Assembly (NCBI GenBank): GCA_945901215.1
Contig: CAMDKE010000096.1
Span: forward strand, 1 to 9,013
Source of the DNA: Comamonas sp. lk
GTDB lineage: Bacteria > Pseudomonadota > Gammaproteobacteria > Burkholderiales > Burkholderiaceae_C
Direction: 5' to 3'
DNA: 9,013 nucleotides
Shown here: piece by piece, positions 1 through 6,277 of the stretch
How the letters are laid out: the number at the start of each line of letters is the position of its first letter
How positions within the stretch are numbered: position 1 is the stretch's first letter
The notes under the pieces: model-generated
What the model was told of the DNA's origin: nothing
Database searches by the model: none
Seen by the model: the letters and a program-made list of their open reading frames with translations, nothing else
Translations under genes and position numbers: made by a program

Positions 1-948
1 CTTGCGGCGTTGTAATCGCGAGGCGTCTAAAACCGATAACAACTCCAACGCCAGCCCGAAACGCGCGCCAGGCCCGGTTCGCGCTTGCGGCACACCCGCA
101 ATCAGGCTTGGTACGTGCGCCGTCAAGGCGGCACCCAGTAAAACAATCACCCAGGCCAGGTAAATCCAGACCAACAAAATCGGCAAGGTGGCAAATGCGC
201 CGTACACCGCCGAATACGTTGGCACCAAGGACAGGTAATAGGCCAAAAGCCGCTTTGCGACCTCCATGCCGCTCGACACGAACAGGCCCCCCATCCAGGC
301 GTGGCCCCATCGCACATGGGTGTTGGGCACGTAATGAAACATGGCCGCCATGCCCGCGGCCACCATGGCAAACTGCACCAGGTCCAGCAGCAATCCCACG
401 CCACCGGGCAAACCGTCCACCAAACCTCTGGAGGACGAAATGGCGTAAGACGTCAGTGTGACACTGACGCCCAAAATCAGCGGCCCCAGCGTCACAGCCG
501 ACCAATAAATCAGCAAGCGCTGGCCCAAAGGTCGCAGGGCTCTTACGCGCCAAATGCTGTTGAGCGTGCGATCAATGGTAAAAATCAGCGCCAAAGCAGT
601 TACCAACAAGGCCACCAGACCGGCGAAGCCCAGTTTGCTGGCTTTGCCGGCAAACTGGCTCAGGTATCCCAACACCTGGCGCGCAATATTGTCTGGAACC
701 AGGCTGGCGACCAGCCACTTTTGCAGCACATCCTGAAACTTGGCAAACATGGGGAACGCAGTAAAAACCGCCAGCGCAACCGTCACAAGGGGAACCAAGG
801 CGATGGTGGTCGTGAAGGTCAGGCTGCTGGCGGTCAGGCCCAGGCGATCCTCCCGAAAGCGCTCCCGCAGCGTCCCTATGGTGTGCAGCCACGGCACATG
901 GGCCACATCGGCAAACCACGATTGGAGTCTTTGGAAGTAAATTCGCAT
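1..948 (-). CDS. yihY: YihY/BrkB family (UPF0761) inner-membrane protein, 3' end cut off by the window
   Basis: The minus-strand frame starts at ATG 948-946 and stays open for 316 codons to the left edge, so the C-terminus is missing. Family members in this group often run to about 400 residues, with a soluble tail. Visible family signs are the N-terminal 'REDRLGLTASSLTF' stretch (about 33-45), 'YVPNTHVRWGHAWMGG' (206-221) and 'YGAFATLPILLVWIYLAW' (249-266). Hydrophobic segments at about 45-65, 105-125, 148-168, 188-208, 222-242 and 252-275 indicate a six-helix membrane core. The precise molecular function is not established. The family was once mislabelled ribonuclease BN, and that enzyme is now known to be a different protein (ElaC/RNase Z type). 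The gene diverges from the DUF2069 gene with only 21 bases between the two start codons. No strong Shine-Dalgarno sequence precedes the start. The family call is secure; a physiological role should not be assumed. Confidence 0.93.
   Translation of the reverse strand, partial: MRIYFQRLQSWFADVAHVPWLHTIGTLRERFREDRLGLTASSLTFTTTIALVPLVTVALAVFTAFPMFAKFQDVLQKWLVASLVPDNIARQVLGYLSQFAGKASKLGFAGLVALLVTALALIFTIDRTLNSIWRVRALRPLGQRLLIYWSAVTLGPLILGVSVTLTSYAISSSRGLVDGLPGGVGLLLDLVQFAMVAAGMAAMFHYVPNTHVRWGHAWMGGLFVSSGMEVAKRLLAYYLSLVPTYSAVYGAFATLPILLVWIYLAWVIVLLGAALTAHVPSLIAGVPQARTGPGARFGLALELLSVLDASRLQRRK
451..469. repeat. Perfect inverted repeat (9-bp arms, 1-base centre) inside yihY
   Basis: The sequence CGTCAGTGTGACACTGACG has arms CGTCAGTGT and ACACTGACG that are exact reverse complements around a single central G. 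It lies wholly within the yihY reading frame, where it encodes a VSVTLTS membrane stretch. The symmetry resembles a dimeric-regulator operator, and a one-base loop makes an RNA hairpin unlikely. The position, about 480 bases inside the gene and far from any start, argues against an ordinary promoter operator. It may be a coincidence of codon use. Confidence 0.4.
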
Positions 949-960
949 GGCCGGTATGAT
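931..960 (+). promoter_or_regulatory. Candidate sigma70 promoter for the DUF2069-FAD-thyA-folA-xthA chain
   Basis: TTGGAA at 931-936 and TATGAT at 955-960 are separated by 18 bases and match the sigma70 -35 and -10 consensus at four and five of six positions respectively. They lie in the first codons of the divergent yihY gene, just upstream of the DUF2069 gene. A transcript from here would begin near 966-968. The ATG at 970 would then be almost leaderless, while the alternative ATG at 1027 would have a leader of about 60 bases. Prediction by eye only. Confidence 0.4.
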
Positions 961-969
961 GCCACCGAC

Positions 970-1434
970 ATGAATCTGCCCCTCTACCCCCCTGAACCCA
1001 TTTCGTCCGACCTGCACGCCGCAACCATGGCTCACGGCCTGTACCAGGTCAACCTGAGCCGCTGGCTGGCTGTGGGCAGTTTGATCAGTTTGATCGTTTT
1101 AAGCGTGGCCTGGGAGTTGGTTTTGGCTCCTATCAAGCCCGGCGGATCGCTCTTGGCGCTCAAAGCGATTCCCCTGTGCGTGCCGCTTGCAGGCCTGCTA
1201 AAGAACCGCATGTACACCTACCGCTGGGTGAGTTTGCTGGTGTGGCTGTACTTCACCGAAGGCGTGGTGCGTGCCTACAGTGACCGGGCCCCGAGCAACT
1301 ACTACGCGTTTGTTGAGGTGCTTTTGTGCTTGACGCTGTTTGTCGCTTGCGCATTGCATGTGCGCCTGCGCCTGCGCAATGCCAAAGCACAGGGCGCCGT
1401 GCCAGAACCCGGCTCGCCGAGCAAAGCCGATTGA
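970..1434 (+). CDS. DUF2069 family small membrane protein
   Basis: A 154-residue hydrophobic protein with four likely membrane helices at about 32-53, 60-78, 85-103 and 110-132, then a basic tail (VRLRLRN) and a hydrophilic C-terminus. The 'AWELVLAPIKPGGS' loop and the 'YTYRWVSLLVWLYFTEGVVRA' region (83-102) are what I recognise as DUF2069. No biochemical function is known for the family. The chosen ATG at 970 gives an N-terminal extension of about 30 hydrophilic residues. The in-frame ATG at 1027 would give 135 residues beginning MAHGLYQVNLSRWL, still with all four helices. Neither start has a clear Shine-Dalgarno sequence, so the start is uncertain. The stop codon TGA (1432-1434) shares its last base with the ATG of the next gene, which suggests coupled translation. 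This is the first gene of the plus-strand chain. Confidence 0.85.
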   Translation: MNLPLYPPEPISSDLHAATMAHGLYQVNLSRWLAVGSLISLIVLSVAWELVLAPIKPGGSLLALKAIPLCVPLAGLLKNRMYTYRWVSLLVWLYFTEGVVRAYSDRAPSNYYAFVEVLLCLTLFVACALHVRLRLRNAKAQGAVPEPGSPSKAD

Positions 1435-2885
1435 TGAGCCGATCTGAATTCTTGATAAGCCTGCGCGTCATCGTGGGCGACGCCAACGTCCTTACCGAGG
1501 GAGACCTGAGCGGCTATGAACTGGATTGGCGCAAACGCGAGCGCGGCAAGGCGCTGGCCGTGGTGCGCCCCAGTTCCACCGCACAGGTGGCCGAGGTGGT
1601 CAAAGCCTGCGCAAGAGCGGGGGTGAGCATCGTGCCCCAGGGTGGTAACACCGGCATGGTGGTCGGTTCCACGCCAGACGCCAGCGGCACGCAAATCGTG
1701 TTGAGCCTCACGCGTATGAATGCCATCCGCACCTTGGATGCGGCTAATCTGACCATCACCGTAGAAGCCGGTTGCGTGCTGCAAACCCTGCAAGAGGCTT
1801 GCGACAAGGCGGGTTTTCTGTTCCCCTTGAGCCTGGCGTCCGAGGGCAGTTGCACGATTGGCGGCAACTTGGGCACCAACGCCGGGGGTACGCAGGTGGT
1901 GCGCTTTGGCAACACCCGCGAACTCTGCCTGGGCCTAGAAGTCGTCACCGCCCAAGGCGAAGTCTGGGGCGGCCTGACCGGACTGCGCAAGGACAACACG
2001 GGCTACGACCTGCGCCATTTGTTCATTGGCTCCGAAGGCACGCTGGGCGTGATCACCGCCGCCACCATGAAGCTCTACCCGGCGCCCAAGTCGCAACTCA
2101 CGGCGCTGGCGGCGGTACCGTCGCTGGACGCTGCCGTAGCGCTGCTGGGCCTGGCGCACCAGCATTTGGGTGCGGGGTTGACGGGCTTTGAAGTGATGGG
2201 CCAGTTTGCACTGGGTTTAGTGACCAAGCATTTCCCCCAGCAGCGCGTACCTTTTTATGAGACTTCGCCCTACTGCGTGGTGCTGGAGAACTCTGACAGC
2301 GAGTCCGGCGAACATGCGCGCGGCCAGTTTGAACGGCTACTGGAGGACGCTCTGGAACAAGGCTGCGTGAGCGACGCCGTCGTGGCCGAGAGCATGGCGC
2401 AGGCCCGCGCGCTGTGGCACATCCGAGAAAGCATCCCCTTGGCACAGGCGCAGGAGGGGCTCAACATCAAGCACGACATCTCTATTACCGTGTCGCGCAT
2501 TCCCGAGTTTGTGCGGCTAGCCGATCTGGCCTTGGCAGCGGAGTTCCCTGGCGTGCGCTTGGTCAATTACGGCCACCTGGGCGACGGCAATCTGCACTAC
2601 AACGTGCAAGCACCGGCCGGCGCAAACGCCGAGGCCTTTTTGCGCGACCAGGAAGGCCCGATCAATAGCGTGGTGTATGCACTGGTAGACGATTTCAACG
2701 GCTCCATCTCGGCCGAACACGGCATTGGCAGCCTCAAGCGCGAAAAGCTCGAAAAGCACAAGTCGCCGGTTGCGCTGGGGCTGATGCGCTCCATCAAAGC
2801 GGCGCTGGACCCGCACAATATGTTCAACCCAGGGCGGATGCTGGCGTCCTCTGGCGCCTCACCGCAGAAATTGACCACGCCATGA
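1434..2885 (+). CDS. FAD-binding 2-hydroxyacid dehydrogenase (GlcD / D-2-hydroxyglutarate dehydrogenase type)
   Basis: A 483-residue flavoenzyme of the vanillyl-alcohol-oxidase fold. The N-terminal FAD-binding PCMH domain (about 35-215) shows the pyrophosphate loop 'PQGGNTGMVVGS' (68-79), 'EGSCTIGGNLGTNAGG' (137-152) and 'IGSEGTLGVIT' (198-208). The C-terminal FAD-linked oxidase domain carries 'LWHIRESI', 'KHDISI', the metal-site motif 'GHLGDGNLH' (H381, H388), 'EHGIG' (E428) and the standard ending 'DPHNMFNPGRML'. Family members oxidise D-2-hydroxyacids (D-2-hydroxyglutarate, D-lactate or glycolate) and pass electrons to a carrier. Overall similarity favours D-2-hydroxyglutarate or a related substrate, but the substrate cannot be read from sequence alone. 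The ATG at 1434 is chosen because it overlaps the preceding stop by one base and removes an unrelated 36-residue extension. The stop overlaps the thyA start by four bases (ATGA). No clear ribosome binding site is present, consistent with translational coupling. Confidence 0.9.
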   Translation: MSRSEFLISLRVIVGDANVLTEGDLSGYELDWRKRERGKALAVVRPSSTAQVAEVVKACARAGVSIVPQGGNTGMVVGSTPDASGTQIVLSLTRMNAIRTLDAANLTITVEAGCVLQTLQEACDKAGFLFPLSLASEGSCTIGGNLGTNAGGTQVVRFGNTRELCLGLEVVTAQGEVWGGLTGLRKDNTGYDLRHLFIGSEGTLGVITAATMKLYPAPKSQLTALAAVPSLDAAVALLGLAHQHLGAGLTGFEVMGQFALGLVTKHFPQQRVPFYETSPYCVVLENSDSESGEHARGQFERLLEDALEQGCVSDAVVAESMAQARALWHIRESIPLAQAQEGLNIKHDISITVSRIPEFVRLADLALAAEFPGVRLVNYGHLGDGNLHYNVQAPAGANAEAFLRDQEGPINSVVYALVDDFNGSISAEHGIGSLKREKLEKHKSPVALGLMRSIKAALDPHNMFNPGRMLASSGASPQKLTTP

Positions 2886-3733
2886 CCTCAAACGCCGCCG
2901 CCCCGGCATCACCCACACCCCAGCAGTACGAAGACCTGCTGCGCCACGCCTATACCCACGGCGTAGACAAACAAGACCGCACCGGCACCGGTACCAAAAG
3001 CGTGTTTGGCTACCAAATGCGCTTTGACCTCTCCCAAGGCTTTCCGCTGGTCACGACCAAAAAAGTGCATTTGCGAAGCATCATCGTGGAGTTGCTGTGG
3101 TTTTTGACCGGTTCGAGCAGCAACCACTGGCTCAAAGAGCGCGGTGTCTCCATTTGGGACGAATGGGCGCGCCCCGACGGTGATTTGGGGCCGGTCTATG
3201 GCGTGCAATGGCGCAGCTGGCCCACACCGGACGGCAGACACATTGACCAGATCAGCGAGCTAATGCACACGCTCACAACCAACCCCGACTCGCGCCGCAT
3301 GATCGTGAGCGCCTGGAACGTGGCTGAACTGTCCAAAATGGCGCTCATGCCCTGCCACGCCTTCTTCCAGTTTTATGTGGCTCCCGCCCAGACACCGGGC
3401 GGACGGGGCAAGCTGAGCTGCCAGCTGTACCAGCGCAGTGCCGACATATTCTTGGGCGTGCCCTTCAATATTGCCAGCTACGCGCTGCTCACGCACATGG
3501 TGGCGCAGCAGTGCGATCTGGACGTGGGCGACTTCATCTGGACCGGCGGCGACTGCCACATTTACAGCAACCACCACGCGCAGGTGGAGCTGCAACTCTC
3601 CCGCGCGCCCCTGCCCTACCCCACTTTGCACATCTTGCGCCGCCCGAACACGATCTTTGACTACCAGTTTGAAGATTTTGAAGTGCGCGACTATGCGCCC
3701 CACCCCACCATCAAAGCCCCCGTGGCGGTGTGA
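2882..3733 (+). CDS. thyA: Thymidylate synthase
   Basis: Converts dUMP and 5,10-methylenetetrahydrofolate to dTMP and dihydrofolate in the cytoplasm. The protein has 283 residues against 264 in E. coli. Key residues are present: the arginine pair R138-R139 ('DSRRMIVSAWN'), catalytic C158 in 'ALMPCHAFFQFYV', 'QLYQRSADIFLGVPFNIASY' (181-200), 'WTGGDCHIYSNH' (220-231) and the usual C-terminal end 'IKAPVAV'. The extra length comes from about 15 N-terminal residues before 'QQYEDLLRHAYTHG' and a short insertion of about eight residues (PAQTPGGR region, 168-175) between the catalytic strand and 'KLSCQLYQRS'. Where E. coli has T in GGDTH this protein has C225, a substitution I would expect to be tolerated. 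The start ATG overlaps the previous stop by four bases, and the stop overlaps or nearly meets the folA start. Co-location with folA is functionally expected because ThyA produces the dihydrofolate that FolA reduces. Confidence 0.98.
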   Translation: MTSNAAAPASPTPQQYEDLLRHAYTHGVDKQDRTGTGTKSVFGYQMRFDLSQGFPLVTTKKVHLRSIIVELLWFLTGSSSNHWLKERGVSIWDEWARPDGDLGPVYGVQWRSWPTPDGRHIDQISELMHTLTTNPDSRRMIVSAWNVAELSKMALMPCHAFFQFYVAPAQTPGGRGKLSCQLYQRSADIFLGVPFNIASYALLTHMVAQQCDLDVGDFIWTGGDCHIYSNHHAQVELQLSRAPLPYPTLHILRRPNTIFDYQFEDFEVRDYAPHPTIKAPVAV

Positions 3734-3741
3734 ACGCAGCC

Positions 3742-4251
3742 ATGCGCCTGCACCTGATCTTTGCCCACGCGGCCAATGGAGTCATCGGCAAGCAAGGCAC
3801 CCTGCCCTGGCATTTGCCTGAAGACCTGGCGCACTTCAAACGCACCACGCTGGGCTGCCCGGTCATCATGGGACGCAAAACCTGGGATTCGCTGCCACCC
3901 AAGTTTCGCCCGCTACCGGGGCGGATGAATGTGGTGATTACCCGCCAACCGGGCTGGCGAGCTGAGGGCGCGTTGGTGGCCCATTCACTGCAACAGGCCA
4001 TGGCGCTTTGCGAGGCGCACCCGGACGCTTGGGTGATCGGTGGCGCGCAAATCTACGCGCAGGCGCTGCCGCTGGCCAGTAGCGCAGAAATCACCGAAAT
4101 TGACTTGGCCGTGGCAGGTGACGCTTATGCCCCGAGTTTTGGCCCCGAATGGCAAGAAACGCGGCGCGAGAGCCATATAGCGCTCAATGGGCTGGCCTAC
4201 CAGTTTGTGACGCTGATCCAACCCGCCGCAACCCGACCTCCATCACCATGA
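3742..4251 (+). CDS. folA: Dihydrofolate reductase
   Basis: NADPH-dependent reduction of dihydrofolate to tetrahydrofolate, closing the cycle opened by ThyA. The 169-residue product begins MRLHLIFAHAANGVIG. It contains 'LPWHLPEDLAHFKRTT' (21-36) with the substrate-binding acid D28 (equivalent to E. coli D27), 'PVIMGRKTWDSLP' (40-52) and the NADPH-binding 'VIGGAQIY' (98-105). The C-terminal strands match the chromosomal FolA type, and the hydrophilic tail PAATRPPSP is slightly longer than in E. coli. The ATG at 3742 places M directly before the first beta strand. A GTG at 3730, overlapping the thyA stop as GTGA, would add MNAA and is a real alternative given how tightly the other genes overlap. 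The stop codon overlaps the xthA ATG by four bases. No strong Shine-Dalgarno sequence is visible. Confidence 0.97.
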   Translation: MRLHLIFAHAANGVIGKQGTLPWHLPEDLAHFKRTTLGCPVIMGRKTWDSLPPKFRPLPGRMNVVITRQPGWRAEGALVAHSLQQAMALCEAHPDAWVIGGAQIYAQALPLASSAEITEIDLAVAGDAYAPSFGPEWQETRRESHIALNGLAYQFVTLIQPAATRPPSP

Positions 4252-5021
4252 AATTTGCCACTTGGAACGTGAACTCCCTCACCGTGCGCCTGCCACAGGT
4301 ACTGGCATGGTTGCAGGCCAACCCGGTGGACGTGCTGGTCTTGCAGGAAACCAAAATGACGGACGACAAATTCCCAGCTGCAGACTTTTTGGCTGCCGGC
4401 TACCAGTCGCAGTGGTTTGGCCAGAAAACCTACAACGGCGTAGCGCTGCTGAGCCGCACGCCGGCTGTGGATGTACTGAAAAACATCCCAGGCTTTGCCG
4501 ACGACATGGCGCGGGTGATTTGTGGCACGGTTGCCGGCACGCGGGTGATTGGTGCCTATTTCCCGAATGGCCAGGCGCCAGGAAGCGACAAATTTGAGTA
4601 CAAGATGGAGTGGCTCAAGGGCCTGCGCGGCTGGGTCAAGCAGGAGTTGGAGCAACACCCGAACTTGGTGCTCATGGGCGACTACAACATCACTTTTGAC
4701 GACTCGGATGTGTGGGACCCCGAGGGCATGCGTGACCAGATCCATTGCACCGAAGAGGAGCGCTATCACCTGCGCGCCCTGATCGCCTTGGGCCTGCATG
4801 ACAGCCACCGCCTGTTTGCGCAGCCGCCCAAAAGCTACAGCTGGTGGGACTACCGGGACGCAGCGTTTAGGCGCAACCGGGGCCTGCGCATAGACCACAT
4901 ACTGGTCAGCGACGCGCTAAAACCCTTGGCGCATGCCTGCCAGATCGACAAAACCCCACGCAAAAATGAACGCCCCAGCGACCATGCGCCGGTGGTGCTG
5001 GAAATAGCCTGCAGCCGCTGA
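4248..5021 (+). CDS. xthA: Exodeoxyribonuclease III-type AP endonuclease
   Basis: Cuts DNA 5' to abasic sites and removes blocked 3' ends in base excision repair; many members also degrade duplex DNA 3' to 5'. The product has 257 residues, close to E. coli ExoIII (268). Endonuclease/exonuclease/phosphatase-fold motifs are intact: 'ATWNVNSL' (4-11, metal-site N7), 'LQETK' with E34, 'AYFPNG' with Y104, 'GDYNI' with D145 and N147, 'RIDHILVS' with D216 and H217, and the terminal 'ERPSDHAPV' with D245 and H246. The ATG at 4248 forms an ATGA overlap with the folA stop; a longer upstream reading only runs through folA in another frame. It is the last gene of the plus-strand chain, followed by a 106-base gap with a hairpin. 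Its position behind thyA-folA is discussed in the findings. Confidence 0.95.
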   Translation: MKFATWNVNSLTVRLPQVLAWLQANPVDVLVLQETKMTDDKFPAADFLAAGYQSQWFGQKTYNGVALLSRTPAVDVLKNIPGFADDMARVICGTVAGTRVIGAYFPNGQAPGSDKFEYKMEWLKGLRGWVKQELEQHPNLVLMGDYNITFDDSDVWDPEGMRDQIHCTEEERYHLRALIALGLHDSHRLFAQPPKSYSWWDYRDAAFRRNRGLRIDHILVSDALKPLAHACQIDKTPRKNERPSDHAPVVLEIACSR

Positions 5022-5040
5022 GCACGCGCGCAACGATGCG

Positions 5041-5057
5041 GGGACGGCTCCCGTCCC
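5041..5057. terminator. GC-rich hairpin after xthA (possible terminator without a T tract)
   Basis: GGGACGG (5041-5047) and CCGTCCC (5051-5057) form a perfect 7-bp stem with a three-base CTC loop, 19 bases after the xthA stop. No run of T follows, so a classical intrinsic terminator is not supported. It could be a pause or mRNA 3'-end stabilising hairpin, or part of a Rho-dependent end. The remaining gap up to 5127 is AT-richer and should hold the fecR promoter, but I see no convincing -35/-10 pair there. Confidence 0.35.
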
Positions 5058-5114
5058 GTCCATCGCCTCAATTCAAACGGTTTTGGCATGTAAACTGAGA
5101 AAATTCCCATTTTC

Positions 5115-5120
5115 AAAAGG
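5115..5120 (+). promoter_or_regulatory. Ribosome binding site for the FecR-domain gene
   Basis: AAAAGG ends seven bases before the ATG at 5128. It is the clearest Shine-Dalgarno-like sequence in the window. It decides for ATG 5128 over the in-frame TTG at 5083, whose reading would place 15 charged residues in front of the signal peptide. Confidence 0.65.
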
Positions 5121-5127
5121 TACGACC

Positions 5128-6267
5128 ATGGCCAACCGTCTGCATTGGGGCGCGGCATTGCGCATGTTTTTCAGGGCGTTGCTGGCCGCTACGGTGGCAA
5201 GTGGTGTCGCCTCAGTGTGGGCTGCCGCTGGCAAGATTCAGGTTTTGATTGGTACCGCACGCATTTCTCAGCACACGGGCCAAGAGCGCCCGGCTCAGCG
5301 CGGTGACGACCTGTATGAAGGTGATACGGTGTCCACCAGCGCCAACTCGAATGTGCAAATCCGCATGCTCGACGACGCCACCATCTGGGTGCGGCCCGGC
5401 TCCCAGTTCAAAATAGAGCGCTACCGCTCAGACAAACACGGTGCGCCCAAAAACGAAGCGGCATTGAGCTTGCTCAGCGGCACCATGCGGCAGATCACGG
5501 GGTCGATTGGAAAAAACGCGCCCGCCGACTACAGGCTGAGCACGCCCAACGCCACCATTGGCATCCGCGGAACTGAGTTTGACGCGACCTTTGCGACTGC
5601 ACAAATTGCCGCCCAGCTCAACACCCCGCCGGGCACCTACAACCGCGTGTATGTGGGCTCCACCGTGCTGGAGGGCCCCTCCGGTCGCGTTAGCCTGAAC
5701 AAGGACGAGGCCGGGTTCATGGGTATGTCGCCCGGCGAAAAACCGCAGGTTTTGCCCCGCATCCCGGCATTCATGAACAGCAACCCGGCCGCTGCAGAGC
5801 GCACCGAAGCGGCGCCTTCCAAGCCTAGGTCCTTGCAAATATCCGTTCGTTTTGGCGACGGGGACGCCGAGGACGTGAGCTCCATCAGCAGCCGCGACAC
5901 CAACACCGAGCAGCGCCTGCGCGCCATGGAGGGGGAACGCGCAACCTTGACCCTGGCACAAGGCCCCACATCACGCCAAGGCGCCAACACGGGCGCCAAA
6001 CCGACCACCAAAACCGTGTTGGACGTGGTCGCAAAGGTCAACGGCAACAGCGCGCTGGTGCAATTTTCTGCCCAAAGCCAGAGCCTGGCGTCGGCCGGCG
6101 GCCAAGCCAGCCAGGTGGCCACCAGCCTGAGCGTGCCCTTGGGCGTTTGGACGGAAGTCAGTGGGCGCGGCCCCTGGAGCGGCTCGGGCAACAGCACGGT
6201 GTCTTCCAGCAGTGCCCGATCGGACAACAGCCGGGTGTTTTTGAAGGTCGACGACCTGAGCCGCTAG
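5128..6267 (+). CDS. Exported FecR-domain protein, partner of the downstream CHASE2 cyclase
   Basis: A 379-residue protein with a Sec-type signal peptide: basic start (MANRLHW...LRMFFR), hydrophobic core at about 14-30 and a likely cleavage after A32 (VWA) or A34. The mature N-terminal part is a FecR domain (about 35-160), shown by 'EGDTVSTSANSNVQIRM' (64-80), 'LDDATIWVRPGS' and the typical 'TPNATIGIRGTEF' (139-151). Unlike the true FecR anti-sigma regulator it has no cytoplasmic anti-sigma part and no sigma-factor or TonB-receptor gene beside it. A proline- and charge-rich linker (about 200-300) leads to a separate C-terminal region (about 295-379) with 'SVPLGVWTEVSG', a Ser-rich stretch and an ending strand 'RVFLKVDDL', which I cannot assign. 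Expected to act in the periplasm. Ten bases separate it from the cyclase gene, so co-expression is likely. A specific ligand cannot be inferred. Confidence 0.85.
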   Translation: MANRLHWGAALRMFFRALLAATVASGVASVWAAAGKIQVLIGTARISQHTGQERPAQRGDDLYEGDTVSTSANSNVQIRMLDDATIWVRPGSQFKIERYRSDKHGAPKNEAALSLLSGTMRQITGSIGKNAPADYRLSTPNATIGIRGTEFDATFATAQIAAQLNTPPGTYNRVYVGSTVLEGPSGRVSLNKDEAGFMGMSPGEKPQVLPRIPAFMNSNPAAAERTEAAPSKPRSLQISVRFGDGDAEDVSSISSRDTNTEQRLRAMEGERATLTLAQGPTSRQGANTGAKPTTKTVLDVVAKVNGNSALVQFSAQSQSLASAGGQASQVATSLSVPLGVWTEVSGRGPWSGSGNSTVSSSSARSDNSRVFLKVDDLSR

Positions 6268-6277
6268 GCCCCGCACG

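Noticed and set aside
1..948. Ribonuclease BN annotation for the YihY protein
   Set aside because: That name is a historical misassignment. The visible protein is a polytopic membrane protein with no nuclease motif.
301..969. Long plus-strand open frame running through the yihY region and joined in frame to the DUF2069 gene
   Set aside because: It is the antisense reading of a clearly conserved YihY protein. Its residues are low-complexity and Gln/Arg-rich without any recognisable domain, and the DUF2069 protein begins only at 970 or 1027.
1302..1999. Long minus-strand open frames opposite the FAD dehydrogenase, and similar ones opposite thyA, xthA, the FecR gene and the cyclase
   Set aside because: They are typical antisense shadows in GC-rich DNA. 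None shows a domain or a sensible start, and the plus-strand proteins have full family motifs.
4511..4550. Direct repeat GCGGGTGATT at 4511-4520 and 4541-4550 inside xthA
   Set aside because: Only ten bases, exactly ten codons apart, both encoding an RVI strand of the conserved protein. Best explained by codon choice.
5083..5111. TTGGCA (5083-5088) as a -35 element for the FecR gene
   Set aside because: No acceptable -10 lies 16-18 bases downstream. TAAACT (5091-5096) has no matching -35, so I did not call a promoter.
5083..5127. TTG start giving the FecR protein 15 extra N-terminal residues
   Set aside because: The AAAAGG ribosome binding site fits ATG 5128, and the signal peptide has normal form only from that start.
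5128..6267. FecR anti-sigma regulator of an iron-uptake system
   Set aside because: No sigma factor or TonB-dependent receptor gene is adjacent. The protein has a cleavable signal peptide rather than a cytoplasmic anti-sigma part and is paired with a cyclase.
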